Below are positions 11,181 through 22,129 of a DNA stretch of 64,000 bases, in pieces. Under the pieces are notes generated by a model. The model was not told the origin of the DNA, did not search any database, and saw only the letters and a list, made by a program, of their open reading frames with translations. This stretch comes from Balaenoptera acutorostrata (lineage: Eukaryota > Chordata > Mammalia > Artiodactyla > Balaenopteridae), in assembly GCF_949987535.1 (NCBI RefSeq), contig NC_080078.1, positions 27,176,942 to 27,240,941 of the forward strand, in the 5' to 3' direction. How positions within the stretch are numbered: position 1 is the first letter of the stretch; every line of letters starts with the position of its first letter. A program made the position numbers and the translations under genes.

Positions 11181-13317
11181 ATTTGCATGTAAAATGGCTT
11201 ATTTTGCTATGAAATATTAAAATATGACTCCTAGATTTTTTCAAAATTATGAATTTTCATTTCAAATTATTTATTCATATAAAATAAAATCTGTTAATAG
11301 CAAATTAATTCTAAGATACAAGTACCATAATGCCCTTTTAATGGCAACATGTACAAACTCTGAACATTAGCGCTAATGATTTGGAAGATCCTTTAGGCAT
11401 ACAATTTAAAAATATTTTCATGCACTATTATCTGCACTTCATATCGAAGAATTTTTTTCAACCTATTATTCCTTGACATTATGCTCACCTCAAACTCCCA
11501 CACAGCCCTCCAAATTAAGAACACTATAAGCTAAGAAAATCTTTACAAAATGTAGCAAAAGAAAAAGTGTTCAAAATTTTTAACTTAATATTCATGAACA
11601 TTTTTAACAGAGTACAGACTCTTTCTATTCTGAAATTCTACTACCAAATTTGCAAGCTGTCATCTAATATCTACTTAAATGCTTGATAATTTTGTTTTGA
11701 AATTGAAATTCAACATCAAACATAAAGAAACACTCTCTGTCCAACAGTCTCTAATTGAGATGTTAAAGAAATGGCATTAGAATGAATTCTTTCATTGGGT
11801 CATAATCTAGTTATGAAAGTAAGGCAATCATTCAGCTTTAATAATACAAACTGTGATAAAATATTAATTTGTCTAGAACTGACAGAATGAATGACTATGG
11901 AGTTAATATCTGACACGTCCCAATAATATAACTTCATTCCAAAATGAAACTAATCCAACATTTATCCAACGCTAGGTCAAAGCACAGCACAACACTAGTA
12001 TAAGATCAACCTGGGATATGGCTTCTGCTCTCAAAAAACAAACCACTTCATTGTCAGATACTACACCAGAGACAGAGAAAATAACACAGGAAAAAACAAG
12101 AGGCATCACACTTTCATTTGTCCATCTATTGATTCACTCGTATCTTTTTTTCTCAATGGAGTCAAGATAACACCAATAATGATCTTATATTTAAAAAGAT
12201 GCTGGGCTAAGGTAGTTCCCAAATCAGTGCTAACGTTTGTTTTGAACCAAGTGAAGTCCAAAGCCAAATCTCTTTCCACTGTACCTTACTGCTCATAATG
12301 ACTAATTCGTGTGAAATATTAATAAGTAGTATATAATCATTGCTATATAAAAGAAATGCTAAATAATAAAGGAGTTCAAAGAATATCAATATCAAACTTA
12401 AGAAGTTTAATATATAATCAGCCAAATGCAGACAGGTAGAATATCCAAATACACTCAACAAGAAATGTTTTAGCAACAGCAAAACTGTTGTCCCTGCCCT
12501 TAAAGCTCCCCTGAATTACAAATATTAGGGAAACACCTGGCTAACAGCCCGCAAAAATTTATTTACATTCAAACAAGATAAAACTTGGATCAAGAAGTTC
12601 TAAGACAAAGCTGACTACACACAAAAAGTAATTTCTGCATTAGAAGAGTATTTACTATTAAGTCCCATGATCAAACAAATTGAAAATTTCACATCAAATG
12701 CACTTTTGAGAAACAGAATTTTTTGTCATCGGGTTGGGTAAATTAGTGATATCAACCTTAATTGATTATTTTATTCTATCAATTCTCCCTTCAAAGCTCC
12801 CGGTGGCAATTTGTTAAACATATAATGTTAGAGCTCAAAATTTATTTATGAATATAAGAACAAAACTCCTGTCAACTGTATATGCAAAGATATTTTCTAA
12901 ATATTATACAGCTGTTTCTGTATTGTGCTCTAAATAAAATTTCTTAATGGTATCAGGAATTCAGGATCAAGTCTGTTTACATTTTTGTATAAGTAACATT
13001 CTCCTCCCAGTTTTATAACTGGGGAAAAAAAACAATCACAAAAAGGAACACTTCATCCAATTTGTCCATATGCACTCTTAACAATTAGGATGGAACCAGA
13101 AAATCAGAGTTCTAAAAGCACATGTTTCTACACAAATATTATTTTACTACATACTGTTTTCATTAACTATTATTATTATGAAAAGTATTTTTGTTCCCCT
13201 ATTTTTTCTAATTTAATTCCTGTTTTGATTACTTGAATGCACTTATATTTTCAAAGACTGTGGAAGTTCATAGAATAACAGAACATTTTAGCTGAAAGGT
13301 ATCTTAGAATCTATGCC
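11181..13317. other. Intronic, repeat-poor, nothing recognised
   Basis: About 2.1 kb of AT-rich DNA without an element I can name. A minus-strand donor-like GAG|GTGAGC near 11488 has only a weak AT-rich acceptor context and was not called. Confidence 0.45.
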
Positions 13318-13482
13318 TAGTAGGTGCTTCTCACTCTTCCTCACAATATAATCATTTGAAGAACTTAAAAAAAAAAAAATTCCTAATGGGTAGGGGTAAA
13401 GGAGAGTCTCTCCATAGACTTTGATACAGTTACTTGAAAAGAGTGATTCTAATGTGTAGCCAGTGCTGAGAATCATTGACCT
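13318..13482 (+). mobile_element. MER5A-like hAT-Charlie MITE
   Basis: The right part matches the family end ('gtgattctaatgtgtagcca' then gagaatcattga) and the left end carries the inverted counterpart (gtgcttctcac). The length is near the usual 190 bp. Confidence 0.7.
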
Positions 13483-13589
13483 AGTGGAACCCCCTTATTT
13501 TATGGAGAGGATAAATCATTTGCCCAATGAGTGAGAAGAGAGGTCAGAACCAAATTATTATAGCATGTGTGAAAACAACAGAATATAAG

Positions 13590-13906
13590 TAGGTACAAAG
13601 TGCTGTGGAAACCAAAAGAATTAAATGTCTAATTGTATTTGGGTAAGTTAGGAAAGTCTCCCAGGATGAAAAGGACTTTGCAGACACAGAAGTTTTTCTC
13701 ATTAGTAAAAGTACAGTGGCATGAACAGCTATCATCCAATAGCAAAAAGTCTGATGGGGCCAGTGTAGAAAGAGCATAACATGGAGAAGCAGAAGACAAG
13801 GCTGGTGCAGTGAGTTAAAGCACAATTGTGAAGAAGTGTTAAGAAACAGTGATATGATCAGATTTGTATTTTAGAAAGATCATTCTGGCAGAGGTATGTT
13901 ACTGAT
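13590..13906 (-). mobile_element. L2 remnant, first part
   Basis: Contains the L2 landmark read in reverse ('gatcagatttgtattttaga' followed by aagatcattctggca). It is continued at 15994-16180 after the L1 and mariner insertions. Confidence 0.55.
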
Positions 13907-13923
13907 AAAAATCTCATGCTGAA
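13907..13923. repeat. Direct repeat flanking the L1 + mariner block, left copy
   Basis: aaaaatctcatgctgaa, found again at 15977-15993. Most simply the target-site duplication of the L1 at 13924, with the mariner later inserted between the L1 tail and the right copy. Confidence 0.8.
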
Positions 13924-14666
13924 TAACCAATGTTGGCAAGGATATGGAGAAAAGGGAACCCTCCTACACTGTTGGTGGGAATGTAAATTGGTGCAGCCAC
14001 TATGGAAAACAGTATGGAGGTTCCTCAAAAAACTAAAAACAGAGCTACCGTATGATCCAGCAATCCCACTCCTGGGTATATATCTGAAGAAAACAAAAAC
14101 ACTTATTTGAAAAGATACATGCACCCCAATGTTCATAACGGCACTATTTACAATAGCCACGGTACAGAAGCAACCTAAGGGTCCATCAACAGACAAATGG
14201 ATAAAGATGCAGTATATATACACAATGGAATACTACTCAGCCACAAAAAAGAATGAAATAATGCCATTTGCAATAACATGGATGGACCTGGAGGGTATTA
14301 TGCTTAGTGAAATAAGTCAGACAGAGAAAGACAAATACTGTATGTTATCACTTATACGTGGAATCTAAAAAATAAAACAAACAAGTGAATACAACAAAAC
14401 TGAAATAGACTCAGATACAGGTTACAAGCAGGGAGAAGGAAGAGGGGGAGGGACAAAGATAGGGGTAGGGGATTAAAAGGTACAAACTACTCTGTATAAA
14501 ATAAATTAGAAGGATATATTGTACAGCATAGGGAATATAGCCAATATTTTATAATAACTATAAATGGAGTACAATCTATAAATATTTTGAATCACTATGT
14601 TGTACACCTGAAACTAATATTGTAAATCAACTATATCTCAATAAAAAAGTTAATAAATAAAATATG
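13924..14666 (+). mobile_element. L1 3' end, 5'-truncated
   Basis: Starts in the ORF2 3' end (taaccaatgttggcaagg), with family phrases 'acaatggaatactactcagc' and 'atgcttagtgaaataagtca', a 3' UTR, and a tail ending aataaataaaat. The two plus-strand frames here (13916-14110, 14129-14368) are ORF2 C-terminal remnants. Confidence 0.9.
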
Positions 14667-14690
14667 GTTACTGATTAGTCCAAGATGTTA

Positions 14691-15971
14691 TTGGGTTGGC
14701 TAAAAAGTTCCTTTGGTTTTTAAGTAAAAATAAAAGACACATTTTTCACTTTCACCAAGAACTTTATTGAACAACGTATTCACTGTTTTGTTCCACTACC
14801 TTCGGCCATTTTTCAGGCAACTTCGTAATTCCATCTTCCCAAAACTTTTTATCTCTTTGAGCAAAGAACTGTTCCAGGTGCCTTTTACAGTCTTCCAGGG
14901 AATTGCAATTTTTTCCATTAAGAGAATTACGTAAAGACCGAAATAAATGGAAATCCGAAGGTGCAGTGTCTGGTGAATAAGACGGATGAATCAGAACTTC
15001 CAAGCCAAGCTGTAACAGTTTTTGCCTGGTCATCAAAGAAACATGCGGTCTCGCATTATCCTGATGGAAGATTATGCGTTTTCTGTTGACTAATTCCAGA
15101 CGCTTTTTGTCGAGTGCTGCTTTCAGTTGGTCTAAGTGGGAGCAGTACTTGTTGGAATTAATCGTTTGGTTTTCCGGAAGGAGCTCATAATAGAGGGCTC
15201 CCTTCCAACCCCACTATACACAACATCACCTTCTTTGGATGAACATCAGCCTTTGGTGTGGTTGGTGGTGGTTCATTTCCCTTGCCCCACGATCTCTTCC
15301 GTTCCAAATTGTTGTACAGTATCCACTTTTCATCGCCCGTCACAATTTGTTTTAAAAACGGAACGTTTTCATTACGTTTCAGCAGAGAATTGCATGCCAA
15401 AATACAGTAAAGGTTTTTTTCGCTTAACTTACGTGGAACCCAAACATCAAAGCGATTCACGTAACCAAGCTGGTGCAAATGATTTTCAATGCTTGATTTG
15501 GGTATTTTGAGTATGTCGGCTATCTCCCACGTGGTATAACATTGATTGTTCTCAATTAATGACTCAATTTGATCGCTATCAACTTCAACTGGTCTACTCG
15601 ACCATGGAGCATTGTCCAGCGAGAAATCTCCAGCACAAAACTTCGCAAACCACTTTTGACACGTTCGATCAGTCACAGTACCTTTCCCATACACTGCACA
15701 AATCTTTTTTTGCGTTTCAGCTGCGTTTTAACCCTTCTTGAAATAATAAAGCATAATATGCCAAAACCGTTGTTTTTCTTCCATCTTCAATATTAAAATG
15801 GCTACACAAAAACTCACCAATTTTGGTAAGTTTTTTTTAAAATGCACGCTGATATGACAGCTGTCACATACAATCTAACAAAATTGTTTCAAATGAAGTT
15901 AAAGACAACTAAGCGCTACTAGAGCCATCTTAACGGAAAAAGAAACCGAACGAGCTTTTTGGCCAACCCCA
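14691..15971 (-). mobile_element. Full-length mariner DNA transposon (1281 bp)
   Basis: Begins ttgggttggctaaaaag and ends ctttttggccaacccca. These are inverted repeats, preceded by TA at 14689-14690 and followed by tt (mutated TA) at 15972. The size is the standard 1.28 kb. The family, with this terminus, is known from cetartiodactyl genomes and is attributed to horizontal transfer. It carries one transposase gene on the minus strand. Confidence 0.93.
14764..15784 (-). pseudogene. Mariner transposase pseudogene (D,D34D)
   Basis: The start ATG is at 15784 (MEEKQRFWHIM...). An N-terminal helix-turn-helix region (TVTDRTCQKWFAKFCAGDF, WEIADILKIPKSSIENHL) is followed by the catalytic core. The first Asp is in VTGDEKW, the second in QDNARPHV (near 15040-15055) and the third in YSPDTAPSDFHLF. 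Counted from DNARP to APSD, 34 residues separate the last two, the D34D signature. The span is 1021 bases (340 codons plus one), so there is a net frameshift, between about 15185 and 15040. A stop also occurs about 19 codons in (KKG*). All three catalytic Asp codons survive. The two longest open pieces are 15185-15694 and 14764-15036. It is inactive but only lightly damaged compared with Tigger1 nearby. Confidence 0.92.
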
Positions 15972-15976
15972 TTTTT

Positions 15977-15993
15977 AAAAATCTCATGCTGAA
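15977..15993. repeat. Direct repeat flanking the L1 + mariner block, right copy
   Basis: aaaaatctcatgctgaa, identical to 13907-13923. Confidence 0.8.
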
Positions 15994-16180
15994 AAGCTGA
16001 CAGACTAAGTTAAGATAGTGGAAATGCAGAAAGGGGAATAAATTCAAAAAATATTTCAGAGACAACATTTCAAGGCTGAATGACTGGCTCATTTGAAAGG
16101 TAAAGGAGAATAAAGAATTGAAGGTGGCTGACCTAGGCAGCTGGAAAAGCTGGCAGGCAGGGATGAGTAGTGGGGAAGGT
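15994..16180 (-). mobile_element. L2 remnant, second part
   Basis: Continues the diverged L2 cut by the L1/mariner block ('gctgacctaggcagctggaa'). Confidence 0.4.
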
Positions 16181-16249
16181 GCGTGTTCACTGTGAGAGAC
16201 TACAGGCCCCTCAGAGGAAGTTCTGAGAAAGGCTGTGGCTGACAGGACA

Positions 16250-16545
16250 GCTATTTGGTTTGAAGCAAATCACTTAACCTCTCAGGGATCTGGTTTCCTA
16301 ATTCAAAACAATGGAAATGACAAATGAAAAGAAGAAAAGGGAAGAGTATTTACTACATTTCTATGTACTCAGTTTGGCACTAAGTTTACTCTATGCTTTC
16401 CTTAACTTTGCCCTAATGACCTCCCTGTGGGCAGGTATTACTCTCATTTTACAGATGAGAAAACCAAGGCTTGGAAAGGTTAAACAAAAGTGAGAGATTA
16501 GCGCAAAAGCCGGGATTCTGACTTCAGAGCCCGTAGTCCTCCTAA
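16250..16545 (-). mobile_element. MIR/L2-like fragment
   Basis: Contains 'cattttacagatgagaaaac' and 'ggcttggaaaggttaa', read in the reverse MIR orientation. The left part is more diverged. Confidence 0.6.
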
Positions 16546-16609
16546 AACAATATATTTATGTGCCAAAGCTCAAGTGAGTTGGAGCAAATAACTGGGAGAG
16601 ACAGATGTT

Positions 16610-16830
16610 ACTGGGGTAGGAGGCAGTGGTGCGGAGGGGAGAGGCGGCTGTGGAAGGCTCCGTGGGCACGATCCTTCACACACGCACTGAAGGCTCAGGG
16701 TGGGCTCATTCACGGCTCCGTGCAGACCCCGTCGATCAGGCAGTTACGGCGACCAGGGCTGAACAGGAGCAGCAGCACCCCCCCACCCCGGCTTCGCTTC
16801 GGGGCGCGTGAAGAAAACACTCTGCTCTTC
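16610..16830. promoter_or_regulatory. CpG-dense GC-rich patch (candidate regulatory element)
   Basis: In an AT-rich intron this ~220-bp stretch is GC-rich and holds about a dozen or more CpGs (for example gtgcggagg, ccccgtcgatc, cagttacggcgacc, ggcttcgcttcggggcgcg). No repeat family is recognised. It could be a methylation-protected enhancer or promoter or a young GC-rich insertion. The two overlapping plus-strand frames are probably GC-driven chance. Confidence 0.35.
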
Positions 16831-17685
16831 CTGTGCCCCTCGAGCAAACACTCAAGGTGCAGCTGGAATTACACTCCAGACTGGAAGAAGATGAAATCTA
16901 AAATTGTAGATGTACTGCACATAAACAGGACATGCTTTTGACATCAGGTTATAATTCTTTCAAATAAACAACTTCTAAGCAGGGTTTTTATTTGTAGCGG
17001 TTGGATTTTTATGTGTAGCCATTAAATACATAGCCGAAATGTACTATAAATATACAGAACACTGACAATACACTACATAGAAGTTATATAACTGCTCTTC
17101 TGTGCCTGAAGTGGCTGTTATAGCTCTAAACATGCCAATGTGATGATTTATTTTTTTTTAACTTGTTTACTGCAGACATGTTTCAAACGAACGTAACATG
17201 GAGCAAAATGCATACCTAACACTCTCCACAGTGAGACATTCTGAGGTACTGTAACATTTACGTAAAGAATGTTTCTGAAATACTCATTGTAATCCATCTA
17301 TAAATAAAAATTTGAATTAGCAAAAGTTTAAAACACATGTGGCTTTTAAATTACTATCTAAAAAGACACAAAGAACTAGAAAATTTTATTTGTTCCCCAA
17401 GTAAAACACCCAAAACCCAAGTCTTTTTAGCTTGGACAATGGCATTTTCCAAGTTTATTCAAAATGAGTGATTCTCAGAGAATAAGAATTGATTGGAGGA
17501 TTAATTTTAAGCTGAGATGATTTTCATATTTATCAAATACTGGGTTAAAAACAAACTCTAGTTTTGTTGAACCATAAATTAGCCTTTGATCTAAATGCTA
17601 AGAAGTAAATATTTATAAACAGATTAAACAAATGTTTTACTTAACAGATAAAAAATATACTGCACTCCTACTTCTGAGTTCTCTA
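16831..17685. other. Intronic, nothing recognised
   Basis: AT-rich DNA without a nameable element. Confidence 0.4.
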
Positions 17686-17775
17686 AGGCAGGGAGAGGAG
17701 GTGGAAGGGAAAAGGAAGAAGGGAAGAAGGAAAGAGAAAAACAGAGAAAGAAAGGGGAAGAGAAAGGGCCACTAA
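17686..17775. repeat. Polypurine (GA-rich) tract
   Basis: About 90 bases almost entirely A/G ('gggagaggaggtggaaggga', 'gaaagaaaggggaagagaaa'). Such tracts can form triplex or H-DNA. Confidence 0.75.
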
Positions 17776-17909
17776 AAGGAGGGCAGTCTCTTCTTGCTGT
17801 TTTCTAGCTCTTTACACTTCTTGATATTAGAAATCAGTAAATCTGAATTTAAACAAAGATATTAAACAAAGTATTCTAAAATGCATGAAGAAAGATGAAG
17901 TTTAATTTA

Positions 17910-18005
17910 CTTGTCCAAGCTATCTTGACTAGTTAAGTAGCAGAGCTGGGACCATGAGTCCTCCTGGGTACGAGTCCCCTTAACTTATAATCTAGTTCTT
18001 TGGTT
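17910..18005 (-). mobile_element. MIR fragment
   Basis: 'agtagcagagctgggaccat' followed by a gagtcc...ccccttaa pattern, the reverse-MIR end. Confidence 0.5.
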
Positions 18006-18009
18006 CCTA

Positions 18010-19079
18010 ATTAATCAGAAGAGAAACCCTCTTGTCTAAGGCAACCACGCCAGATAGTAAGTTGGTAAACTGAAAAACTCAGTTAATAGAGGAGTCATTA
18101 CAACTGATACACATAAATCTTAAGACATTTTCTTTTAAGTTAGAATGCAGAAATGTCCATGTGTTTGCCAGTATTCCAACACAGGGTCAAGGCCATCTCT
18201 TTGCAGATGTGTCAGCTCTCTGGCATAAACCACCACTATCTATGACTCCTAGTTTCCATTTCTTTAAAGTAGAACAAAAATTTAAAGGATTTTGAGCACA
18301 GCATGTGTCTATATTTTTACAATTCTGAACCCAATTTATTTAGTTTCTCGCCCACACCCGATTCAATAGTATTAAGTAACATGGCTTTGTGGTCCCAGAC
18401 ACGTAACATTTTTGCATTCATAGTTCATCAGTTTACATAATATTTAGTTAACCTGCATAATTATGATTACTACTACTACTGGCATAAACATATTTAGGAA
18501 TAAACACAGCTGACTTCTGGTTAGCACATAACTTCATTAGTGAGAGCAGAAATGCATCACCAGACTTCAGTGTCACCTCCTCATCACGCCCATTCAGTGT
18601 GTCCTGGGACAAAGGGGTTGGAGAAGGCTGGTAATCCCGCAAGCCGAACAAGTTTAGGATGGATAAGACAGGTTCCACTCCGAAACATTTTAAAATTGAT
18701 GTTGATGCCAAGGGCACTTCAAATTGGAAACGATCTTTTTAAGTTTTCTGGAGTCTGTTAATACAAATTACTTCATAGATATTATTTCATTAATGTCTAA
18801 CTTCATGCAAAATATGTTAATATTGTACTCTGAGACAACAGTTCAGAGTACATACCAAATAAATGTTAATATTCAGAGTTTTATAACAGTACTCTAGCAG
18901 ATAGTACAATTATACATAAGTTTCTCATGCCGCTAGTTAAATACGAAATAATCTATTCTCAGTGTATCATAGTCCTTTCAAAATACTTGTGAATTCTTCT
19001 CTCCATTAAACACACTTTGGTATACATCATAAAACAGCAATTTCAATCAGCTGTGAAATAACAGTTGTGGATAAGTGTT
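18010..19079. other. Intronic, nothing recognised
   Basis: Includes an 89-codon minus-strand frame (18448-18717) that has no family resemblance and no convincing flanking splice pair. It contains a short tandem actactactact near 18470. Confidence 0.4.
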
Positions 19080-20470
19080 TTTTGTTGTTGTTAATTGAGA
19101 TACAATTCACATACCATAAAATTCACCATTTTAATGTGTACAATTCAGTGATTTTTAGTACAGTCACAAGGTATGTAACCATCACTACCTAATTCCAGAA
19201 CATTTCATCATATCTAAAAGAAATCCCAACCCCATTAGTAGTCACTTCCCAGCCAGGAAGTTACTACCCCCTCCCAGCCCTTGGTACCACTAACCTACTT
19301 TCTTGTCTCTATGTATTTGCCTATTCTAGACATTTCATTTAAATAGTTTTACTTCCTTTCTAATCTGGATGACTTTTATTTCTCTTCTTGCATTATTTCC
19401 CTGGCTAGACACTCTGTACAATGTTGAATAGAAGTGGCAAGAGTGGATATCCTTTCTTGTTTCTAATCCAAGTGGGAAAGCTTTCAGTCTTTCACCATTA
19501 GTATGATGCTAGCTGTAGGTGTTTCACAGATGCCCTTTATCAGGCTGGGAAAGTTCTCTCTTATTCCTAATGTTTTGGGTGTTTTTATCATAAAAGGGTG
19601 TTGGATTTTGTCAAATGATTTTTCTGTATTCATTGAGATAATTGTGGGTTTCCCCCCTCTTTATTCTGCTATATAGTGTATTACATTAATTGATTTTTAG
19701 ATGTTAAATCAATTTTGCATTCTTGTGATAAATCCCACTTTGCCATGGTATATAACCCTTTTTATAAGCTGCTGGATTTGGGTTGCTAGTGTTTTGTTGA
19801 AGATTTTTACATTATATTTACAAGGGATATAGTCTAATTTTCTTTTCATGTGCTGTCTTTAACTGGTTTTGGTATCAATGTAATACTGGCCTCAAAGAAT
19901 GAGTTAAATGTTTCCTTGTCTTCTATTTTTTGGAGGAGTTTACAAAGAATTGGAGTTAATTCTTCTTTAAATTGGTGGAGCCATCTGGTTCTGGGCTTTT
20001 CTCTTTGGGAAGTTGTATGATTACTCATTCAATTTCTTTGCTATAGGTCTATTTCAGATTTTCTGTTTCTTCTTGAGTCAGTTTTGGTAGCTTGCATCTT
20101 TCTAGAAATTGGTCCATTTCATCTGGGTTGTCTAATTTGTTGACATGCAGCTGTTCATAGTATCCCCTTATAATTCTTTTTATTTCTGTAACATTAGTAG
20201 TAATGTCCCCACTTTCACTCCTGATTTTGGTAATTTGAATCTTTTCTCTTTTTTTCTTAGTCTAACTAAAGCTTTGTCCCCTTTTTTTGATCTATTCAAA
20301 AACCTACTTCTGGTTTCATTGATTTTCTCTATTTTCTTTAATTTTTAGTTCTGCTCTAATATTCTTTATTTCCTTCCTTCTGCTTGCCTTGGGTTTAGTT
20401 TGTTCTTCTTTTCTAGTTTTGTTAAGGTGGCAAGTTAGGTTACTGATTTCAGTTTTTTGGAAAAGATATT
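19080..20470 (-). mobile_element. Old L1 (antisense), 3' UTR joined to ORF2 RT region
   Basis: 19080-19350 is an L1M-type 3' UTR in reverse ('attcaccattttaatgtgta'). 19360-20460 is reversed ORF2 reverse-transcriptase coding sequence ('ctggttttggtatcaatgta', 'tctggttttattgatt'-like). The ORF2 C-terminal part that should separate them is missing, so this is an internal deletion or two insertions. Many stops; the small frames here are remnants. MRTFB-sense orientation. Confidence 0.85.
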
Positions 20471-20859
20471 CTTAAAGTTCCAGACTTTTCACAAAGTGAT
20501 ATAATATACATCTTAATGCACAGTATCCACATTATCCTTACAATGTGTGGTATTCATAAATTTCAAAAAGCACTTATTATTATGTTCAAACTAGTTAAGC
20601 TTAAACGTTCCCAGAAGCATTTCTACAACACTGGAGTATAAGAGGACGAAAATCGCTTCAGATATCAGAACCACCATACCCTGTGCACACCTCACCACCT
20701 TCTGAACATACCCAATGATGAAAATGTCTCATTCCTCCACAGGCAGTCCTTTTCATCTCAGAGAATTCTACCACAATGCCCTTCCCCACACTGAAAGGAA
20801 ACCATCGCTGCAGTAGGTTGTAGTTTCAAAAAGAAGACACGACACTATCTTCAACCCTA
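20471..20859. other. Intronic, nothing recognised
   Basis: No repeat or gene signal identified between the L1 and the LTR. Confidence 0.4.
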
Positions 20860-21350
20860 CATATTCTTCTTACAATGTGACTTCGGCATTCTTCTCATCA
20901 AAAGGTGGGGACTAAGCTGCCTCTGCTTGAATTTGTGCTACTCTGTGCTACAGGGTAAGGGATGTTACATGACTTACAAGATTAGGTCATAATAGGTCTG
21001 CCTAGGTCTCTTGGAATACTCATCTTTGGAGCTGCTGAGATGCCACGTAAGCCATCTGACTGCCCTGAGGCTGCTATACGGTGAGGAAACCAAAACTAGC
21101 CCATGACTAAGCTGAAGTGAAGAGACAGACAGAGATGCCCAGCCAATCACCAGCTACTTCAGCCACCTTCCCTTGCTGTTGCAGTTTCAGTCACTGTCTG
21201 ACTGCAACCAAAAGAGAGACCAAGCCAGAACTGCCCAGCTGAACCCTCCTCAAATCGCTGATCCACAGAGGTCATAGAAGATAAGTAACTGTTGTGGGTT
21301 TCAGCCACTAAGTTTTGGGGTGATGTGCTACACAACAATAGTAACTGGAA
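20860..21350 (+). mobile_element. MLT1-type MaLR solo LTR (probable)
   Basis: Reads like an old ERVL-MaLR LTR: 'attaggtcataataggtctg', ctgcctaggtctcttgg, gatgcccagccaatcacc, a 'gaactgcccagctgaaccct' block, and the 3' end 'tttcagccactaagttttgg'. No internal retroviral sequence is attached. The subfamily cannot be set by eye. Confidence 0.55.
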
Positions 21351-21734
21351 TATTTACTCTAGGCAACATGTACTCCTTAATCCCAGAGTCTGCACCTGGG
21401 ATCATGAAGACTAAGTCCGATTAATTTTTCAATACTGGAAATACTAAAAAAAAATCATAGTTGATTCTCAGTCTTCTGTGAGCTTATTAAATCATTTGAC
21501 AATTTTATTTTAAATCATGGTTTCACTTTTCACAATTCTGGTCATATTAGTCTGAATTAGTTAAAAGACAGTTTATCTACATTTTCTTAATTATGAGACC
21601 CAGAACTATATCCAGTCCTCCAATGACGGTATACATGAACTGTTGAGAAATGCAGGAAGACTATGTCACTCACTGGTGAGGCTTTTATTAATTTGGTGTG
21701 AGTTCATATGTATAAACTTTGAATAAAATCCTTT

Positions 21735-21965
21735 TCCACAGGGAATGGTATAGTACAGGATATCAGTTCAGAGTTAAGGTTTTGGAGTTAGACAAATACG
21801 GTGACAAAATTCAGCACTATCACTAAGAAGCTATATGACCTTCAGTAAAGTGTATAACCTCAATAAAGCATAATTCTTCATTTATAAATTGGGGTCACAG
21901 TACCCAACTCATGGGATTATGACGAAGGTTAAACGTAAGCACACAAGTAGCTACTGTTATAATGG
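21735..21965 (+). mobile_element. MIR element
   Basis: MIR order is visible: ggagttagacaa, then 'gaagctatatgaccttcagt', then cttcatttataaattggggt, then 'ctcatgggattatgacgaag'. Confidence 0.65.
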
Positions 21966-22129
21966 TTTCTCCGATCACAATGTTCCTCATCCTCTTCCTG
22001 TTGAACTGATTTTTTGTTTGTTTTGATCCAAGGTCAGGGCCTCACATTTACCTCTATTAAAGTAGCTCTTATTATATACAGCCCATTGCTTCACTCACTT
22101 ATGATCTTTTACACAAATAACCGTTTATA
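21966..22129. other. Intronic spacer
   Basis: Nothing recognised. Confidence 0.4.

Noticed and set aside
11480..11560. Minus-strand pair resembling a small exon (acceptor ttcttag, donor GAG|GTGAGC)
   Set aside because: Acceptor tract is weak and AT-rich, the segment has in-frame stops and no link to MRTFB coding sequence.
18448..18717. 89-codon minus-strand frame
   Set aside because: No family resemblance and no convincing acceptor/donor pair around it.
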